Source of the DNA: Isoetes taiwanensis
Lineage: Eukaryota; Streptophyta; Lycopodiopsida; Isoetales; Isoetaceae
Direction of reading: 5' to 3'
Length of the DNA stretch: 64,000 bases
Assembly: GCA_021234155.1 (NCBI GenBank)
Contig: JAJEKV010000001.1
Span: forward strand, 31,634,177 to 31,698,176
The stretch's first letter is position 1, and the number at the start of each line of letters is the position of its first letter. The notes beneath the pieces are model-generated. The model made no database searches and was not told where the DNA came from. It saw nothing but the letters and a program-made list of their open reading frames with translations. The position numbers and the translations under genes were made by a program. Below are positions 58,431 to 64,000 of the stretch, piece after piece.

Positions 58431-60511
58431 GCTTGTACAAAATTATGATTGACAGTTTTGCCTCAAGATCTAGAGGTGAATTTGACGTCTATGCGGTATT
58501 TGCATCTATTAAATATGTTATTGATTGGCTCTCATCTTTGACATCTGATTTTCTTTTACCTTGTATATGCACTTTTACATATAGGCAGGAGTTGTTTCAA
58601 CCATTTAGAAATCATCCAAGGTTTTATAATACTAGTTTGGTCTATTATAGTGACACAAACTTATGGTTTCATGTAGTTGTACTAGGTTTGTGGTTTATGA
58701 CCAATATCTAGATGGAGAATGGTCTGTTGAGAAAGTCTTTGTAAGGACAAGTGATAGCAAGTAAGTCATCCATATATCGAAATACATGCTTAAATCTTTC
58801 AATATCTTTGTATCTTCCATGTCTTGCAAGGTTTTTGATGAAAGAGACTTCAAACCATGCTAAATACAAATTACACCAGCAAGGGCTGCATGAGAATCCC
58901 ATAGGGATACCACGCACTTGCTGCCATGCACATTCCCCCATGAAAATAAAGCAATTAGTTAACAGCCATTCATTAAGATTAAAGAACCTTTCCAGGTCCA
59001 TTCTGCTCCAGCATTTACCTTGGGGGATGTGTTTGAACTACTTGGCAGAATACTCATTCCCTTTTTCTTTTTTAATCCACATTTCATGATGTTGGTTGAT
59101 TCCTTTCATAAACTCCCAAGTGTTCCTGCCCACCAATCTCATAATTTGGCATATGCCATTGTCACCAAATAGAGGGATGTTTTCGTAGCATCTTGTAATA
59201 TCAACCACAAAAACTTGCTCAATTTTGGAAGGTATATTCAGTACCACATCGTAAATGGAGTTAACAACCCAGCACATTATGGCTTTACCAGGGAGCAGAG
59301 TACAGACTTTGGAACAAATCTTTTTGGATATGTCAGGCCAAAGTTCCAAAATGTTGTTAAGTATCGCAATGATAATGTGGGATATTTCTGTATATACAGT
59401 GCCATGGGCATTTGTGATCCGTGTTTCCAATAAGCTCTTGAATTTCTTCTTTTACTTTGGTCTTGATTCTTTCAGGTGGAGTTTCCATTAGGCGAAAATC
59501 CTTGCTGCATAATCTCTTTAAAGCCAGAGTTCTAATGAAGCTGCGGCAGATGAAAGCTGGGTTATTGGATGCTTTGTCTATACCGGATATATAAAAGTTT
59601 TGGCACAGCCATTCCAGATTGCTACAGACAGCTTTGTCATTAAGAGCAAATTTTCTTGTGGTGTCCATATTGTATGCCTCTTTGACATCTGCCAGGGCTT
59701 TGTCTATCACCTTTTCCAAGATGACTGATCTGTCATTTTCATGCACTATATAAGTGTACTTGTGTACTTCAAATAGTGTTTCACAAATGGAGGCAATTTC
59801 CTCCCTGAATGCTTTTCGTTCAAGCATTCTGTTAGGTATGTGGTTTAACCCCTTTCCGAACATGCCTCTCAATGTCGTATTGTGAATAATGCTTAGATCT
59901 GTGGTGCAGATATGCCCTGTTTGGCCTTCCAAAAACATGCCAAGTGATTGGTTTTGGCATGGGCATTTGACCTCTCAGTCAGTGGCAAAGATAAGATATA
60001 GTATCTTGAAGACACTCAGTGTACTTCCAGCTGAACATGGTGTCTGCTATGATCTTTTTTCTGGTATCTCCAAATACGGCAATCAAGGAAGCTGAAATGA
60101 TTTTAGGTAAGCATATCCTGTCCAGTATCTTAGATAGGTAAGTGCAGTGGACAATCTTCTTTTTGTCCTTCTTTCCAATGATACCCAGATGAACATGCCC
60201 CAAACTATCCTTGCTTAAGACCTTTCTGAACTGCAATACATAAATAACCAGCATCTATTAAATGTTTAACCATTCCAGCTGGTAAACACCAGTGGATCTG
60301 ATCATGGATTTTATGCTAGCACAATGGCTATTGGTTCATGTGGCCGAATGGCATTTTGAGATCATTGATCTCGTTTTGACTATGCTGTATTTTCAATGTA
60401 CTCTTATATTTATCTTAAGTTTATACATGTTAGTATACATGTCCTATGTAATTTGCTAGTGTAGAATAAATGTTAAATCACAAATGTCTTAATTATGGGC
60501 TAACCTTTTCT

Positions 60512-62150
60512 CTAGATGTTGAACTCCAGTGCCTGTGCCAGAGCAGCATCCTTGTGGTCGATAATTGAAGCATTTTTAGTGACTGAGTGTCCAGCTTGGT
60601 CAGGTGTGCATAGACTCTCCACTGTAGCACTTTCACATGCCTTGATACCACCTGCACTTGGGACGACAGTAAGTCTTGGGGGTTGTGTAACCTTGCTCTG
60701 TGAGCTGCTACCAATGCTTGCAAACGTCTTTCTCGTGGACCTGCTATGATTGCTATAAGCTGCTCTTGGTGTCTTCATGAAGGTCACATGTTTGATAGTT
60801 TTTTCACAAATGTCATTCATTTTATTTCTCGGCTTTGTAATCATGAAGTCAGCCCATGGATCCTCTGCTAAAAACCTGGTCATGTCCAGTAGAGAACTCA
60901 TGATTTCAAGATAGGACAGATATGCCATGATGCTCTTTTTAAAGGTGGTTTTGAGCATGTTTCTGAAAGAAAACATTTGTACAGCACAAGACATGTTGGG
61001 AAATAAAGAATCAAGGTTGTTGAACATATACCATACGGCGTGATCAAGCCACGTCATGTTATCCCTGCATCCATTTTCATTGGCTCTGTTGGCCTTATTT
61101 CCTCCTCTTGGTGATTCACATCCGCATTTCAAGTACGGGCACATGGTCCTCCAAAGCTTTTTGAGGTAAAAGTCATCTCGCTTTTCTGTAGGATAAGCCA
61201 TGTGGCTTTTTTGACTGACATATAATAAAGCTTCCTTGTTGCATGCTTTATCAAAGAATTTGCAGTCAATCATGATTTTGATTTTGTCTTTCTTTACTAA
61301 CTTCTCCATTTTTTCTGCAGCTGCCTTTGTGGCAGCAAGTTGGGCGGGTGTAATATCACCCAAGATGATCCAAACCTCCTTACTGATTGGGGCAAGGGCG
61401 CCGAAGTTCTTTGACCGCCAGATCCCTTGATTGTATAGTACACTTTGGCACTCAACAAGTCTTTCAGGCATGATCGGATATAGCATGCAGTTATTGAGGG
61501 TGAATTGAAACTCACTATCATTCTCCCCAAGCATGTTGGCATTGATCTTAAGAATCTCCTTATCTTCCTCAGAGAGTAGAGCATCCCCAAAATGGGTCAT
61601 CCTCTTTGCTTTCTTGTGCAAACTGCATGATGCTTTCTTCACCATTCTCCGCCTTTACATTGTTAGCAGCTTTCAATGCAACTACCCCTTTTAAATATTC
61701 TGCTTTGCATTTGTCCTCTTCCATGGTCCATTGGTAAATTTTTCTGGGTAGGTCCTCGTATATGCTGTTGACTATGCTGCCAATACCCTTGCTGGTAGCC
61801 TTGTTAAGGGCTGGTAATACTTTGATCCAGCTGAGAACTCACCAGATTTCTTGAGTGCCTCTTTTTCATGGATAAGTTCGTGTGCATCCATGTTTTTGAG
61901 ACATGGATGCACACGAACTTATCCAGATTTCCTGAGAGACAGCGGAGAACTCACCAGATTTCCTGAGTGCCTCTTTTTCATGGATAAGTTCGTGTGCATC
62001 CATGTTTTTGATGCAGCTGAGAATAGTCTGCACCGCTTTGTTTGGGCATTCCATTTTGCTGGCTGCATAACCTAGAGCAGTTATCTCCTTGTTCCATGTA
62101 GGTGGGACAAACTCGAATTTCACCTCATCAATGTATTTGTTTTCTTCCTG
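60512..62150 (-). pseudogene. ORF1 of the Penelope-like element
   Basis: A long frame 60512-61645 (377 codons) preceded by 61866-62123, with the join spoiled by a local rearrangement. Text includes KFEFVPPTWNKEITALGY, ALNKATSKGIGSIVN, FGALAPISKEVWIILGD, KIKIMIDCKFFDKACNKE, a Cys-rich CPYLKCGCESPRGG and a Ser/Thr-rich C-terminus. An acceptor-like tattacag precedes EENKYIDEV at about 62147, so the true start lies in an upstream exon. No similarity to a named domain recognised. It ends 258 bp before the RT pieces, joined perhaps by an intron (donor AAAAG/GTTAGC at 60506, acceptor near 60234). Probably a Gag-like or RT N-terminal region. Confidence 0.5.
61833..62011. repeat. Local duplication with embedded perfect inverted repeat
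   Basis: A 67-bp unit (61833-61899) is repeated at 61945-62011 with one or two changes. Between them 61902-61924 is the exact inverse of 61870-61892 (ggataagttcgtgtgcatcc...), 23 bp. This interrupts ORF1. Confidence 0.95.
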
Positions 62151-62260
62151 TAATATAAGTCAGAATATTAGTTCCGATGTTTTAATGTTATTTTTTTTCC
62201 ACACATGATCAAAGCTAAGAGATTTAAGTCCCTGGTTGTACCAAGGAATTGAAGTGTCTA

Positions 62261-63760
62261 AAAAAATCCAGCCAGACCTAATGTCCTAGGTCTAACATCA
62301 AACCTCGGTCAATCCCAAGGAATGTATTATCAATCCCGATTCTGTTTTTAACGTGAATCCCTATTACTTAAAGTCTCTTAGCCATTGATCATTATGACGT
62401 TTTCTTAGACTGATATCCATGGAATTCCTAGAAAGCTTGACCAAACATATGTCTTTAGACATTACTTATGAGCAAAAAAAAGGGGCTGAAGCCTTTACAA
62501 CAAACCATAGATCTCATACAATTTTTCCTTTCTTATTTACTCTTTATTATCAAATGTCCCTGTACCAGGACCATATAACCTGTAACAGGCCACTTTCCCA
62601 TAGGCAAATGCCTCTTCTTTTTATGTTTTGCAGATGCCTTCATATGTACTTTGCATGACTTTAGCCTATTTGTATGTCAAGCTCAAAAATTACAGCCCAT
62701 GCATGTAATGCTTTCTGATATTTTGTGATGGTCTGAAGTTTTTTTATTAAAACAAAGGGACCCTTTAAATGACCAAACAGACAAAAACATTTAGTTCACA
62801 AGTGTTGCTAATATCAATGTATAATGACCTATTTCAGCTTTCAATGGTAAAGCAGATCGAAATTTTCTTCTTGCCTCTTTAGGACAATACAAGCATTTGT
62901 TCTTTATAGATTTAAAATATGAACCTAAGGTTTATTACTTGAAAATTTTAAAACTAAAGTGGCAGCCTTTTTAGATCATAAGCTTCCATAAAAAAAGGTG
63001 GTGCATGTTAATGTAAAAAAGCATGTTCCATTAAGCAACCAGCTTTATGCATCCTTAGACGCTTACAAAATCAGCAAAGTAAAATGAGAAACAAGACTGG
63101 TTTTACCTTTGCTTCTGATATAACATCTTTCATTACCATTTTTCCATACCCAATCTAAGTACAAAAAACCTGTTTTAACTTGAGGAGGAAGTCTGATACA
63201 GTATTAAAAACCAGGAGCAGCTTTTGTTTGTTTATCTTCCAGATTTTTGCTCAAGTCCATGTCCAGATCTACCACGTTCAACCAACAAAAAGCAAGAAAA
63301 AACACAAGGATAGGAGAGGTCCGGTACCTGCAGCCAAACATCAAAACTTTAGCATGGGCATGGTAAAGATTGAAGGGCCAAAAGGTACAATGGAGCCTCT
63401 CGGTTTATAGCCGATCAGCCCTTGTATCCTTCTGCCCTGTTAGTAAACCATAGTAGATCCTTTTTTATTAAATGAATGCTAACCTTGTATACAATGGGTA
63501 ATCAAACCTGTTATGCATGCTCTTATATTTAGAGAGGCCACATTCTTAAAACTGTTTTTTCAGGATATTAAGACATTCTGCACCTGGATTTCGTCTTGAT
63601 CCGAAGTATATTCATCAGCAATTTGTGTCTCAGGGATGCTGGTCTCTCCTTTACCATGATATCCTGAGCTATTGTTATAAGAAGCTCTCCCCCCATAATT
63701 TCCTTTTTTGTTTGCCACAGCTCCTCTGGTTATGCAAGCTTCCCTCTTAAGGCTAGAATC
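62261..63760 (-). repeat. Pseudo-LTR copy, upstream (remnant of a preceding tandem PLE copy)
   Basis: Repeat of 53341-54840. In minus orientation it carries the C-terminal codons of an RT ORF (63560-63760: DSSLKREACITRG..., ETQIADEYTSDQDE) followed by the 3' region and then ORF1 of the next copy, i.e. head-to-tail. It is cut at 63760 by repeat R4. Confidence 0.85.
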
Positions 63761-64000
63761 AATATGTAGCATAATAACAGGGGGTTTTCTTTGTGTTTTT
63801 GTATGCTTTTCACTACGGTTTTCCTATGATTTCGTGATGTATTCAAATGGATGTACTAATGCGTACATCTAGAGTGCACCATTTCTGAGCCATTGATTTT
63901 AGCCTTTTTTTCCAATGGTCAACAACCAATGGCTCTCACAACAAAAAGCCCTTTTTTGTGTGTGTGGTGCATAATGGTCAACAACCAATGGCTCACAACA
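63761..64000 (+). repeat. Repeat R4, copy 4
   Basis: AATATGTAGCATAATAACAG starts exactly where the pseudo-LTR similarity stops, giving a precise junction. A further short repeat (aatggtcaacaaccaatggctc) occurs twice at 63915 and 63973, reaching the window end. Confidence 0.85.

Larger units (their letters stand above)
56170..58705 (-). mobile_element. Ty1/Copia-type 5' fragment inserted in the RT gene
   Basis: Minus strand from 57249: a primer-binding site, then MLSRFGAGLLNEIDVFKG and FQVWKEKVKHVLQVEDL (Copia-type Gag start), a helical middle, then two zinc-knuckle-like clusters (CNQLGHLKIRC near 56450 and CGGRGHYALNC near 56370) followed by a RGRGSRR basic patch. Gag frame is broken by stops. 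No protease, integrase or RT of Copia was found. The RT of the host Penelope-like element stops at about 58710 and resumes at about 56180, so the insertion must span roughly that interval; its exact borders and LTR length were not resolved. Confidence 0.65.
54639..60254 (-). pseudogene. Penelope-like reverse transcriptase ORF, split by a Copia relic
   Basis: Minus-strand pieces in order: HLGIIGKKDKKKIVH (60.2 kb, after an intron-like acceptor tattgcag), TLRGMFGKGLNHIP and GIDKASNNPAFICRSF (59357-59938), FVVDITRCYENIPLFGDNG (RT motif A, 59038-59430), QQVRGIPMGFSCSPCWCNLY and HVFRYMDDLLAI (motifs B and C with YxDD, 58708-59001), then, after a 2.5-kb insertion, FLNMTIEV and YRTYKYDKRDQLPF (thumb, 55710-56150), and a Ser/Glu-rich C-terminus (54639-55007). 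GIPMG..SP and RYMDDL are typical of Penelope/telomerase-like RTs. No GIY-YIG endonuclease was seen, as in EN-minus PLEs. Intron-like signals (donors at about 55697 and 55156) fit the intron retention known for PLEs. One frame shift near 59400 also breaks it. Confidence 0.65.

Noticed and set aside
53341-63760. Interpreting the 1.5-kb direct repeats as LTRs of an LTR retrotransposon
   Set aside because: The repeats contain C-terminal RT coding sequence, the RT is Penelope-like, and no primer-binding site adjoins the repeat borders; the only primer site belongs to the Copia insertion.

Overview
The window looks like nuclear DNA of a land plant, most probably a seed-free one (fern or lycophyte; inference). 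Evidence: an intact intron-rich condensin gene of plant type, a relic of a plant fatty-alcohol-oxidase gene, an initiator-tRNA-Met primer-binding site next to a Copia-type Gag relic, and transposon classes known mainly from seed-free plants (a Replitron-like HUH element and a Penelope-like element lacking a visible GIY-YIG domain). Gene density is very low and most of the window is transposon debris.

Layout. 0-9.3 kb is a compact, GC-richer block: a transposase-like ORF on + (66-1228), then a minus-strand cluster with four tandem paralogous small Ser-rich/coiled-coil ORFs (1.4-4.7 kb), an unassigned acidic gene (5.1-6.5 kb), a divergent histone-H3 (CENH3-like) gene beginning MARTKQT (6.85-7.7 kb) and a BAH-domain gene (8.16-9.33 kb). 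Imperfect palindromes with conserved TCACACGACGC arms and unrelated loops are scattered through it. Most coding stretches here carry 1-nt frameshifts. 9.6-11 kb and 20.2-24.85 kb hold three copies of a composite repeat that carries a tRNA-like A/B-box head and long arrays of alternating GAA/TTC in strict 5-bp phase (canonical heat-shock-element geometry). 11.2-12.4, 21.0-22.5, 24.9-25.85, 27.7-30.25 and 33.96-34.7 kb are decayed LINE fragments of at least three families. 12.9-13.8 kb is the fatty-alcohol-oxidase pseudogene. 32.15-32.78 kb is a foldback element.

38.46-48.96 kb is the most gene-like part. An apparently complete 14-exon CAP-G gene (condensin I HEAT subunit, 1011 codons) lies on the minus strand with an E2F-like site about 45 bp before its ATG. 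It is flanked within about 230 bp on each side by two direct copies of a ~2.3-kb element encoding a broken HUH (Replitron/CRESS-like) Rep. 50.4-52.93 kb is a decayed Ulp2/SENP-type C48 cysteine-protease gene that still shows its His, Asp and Cys. 53.3-63.8 kb is a Penelope-like retroelement on the minus strand in partial head-to-tail arrangement, giving a ~1.5-kb 'pseudo-LTR' at both ends, and interrupted by a Copia-type fragment.

Except for CAP-G, nothing here looks like an intact host gene; RNA genes other than SINE heads, CRISPR arrays and prokaryotic signals were not seen.
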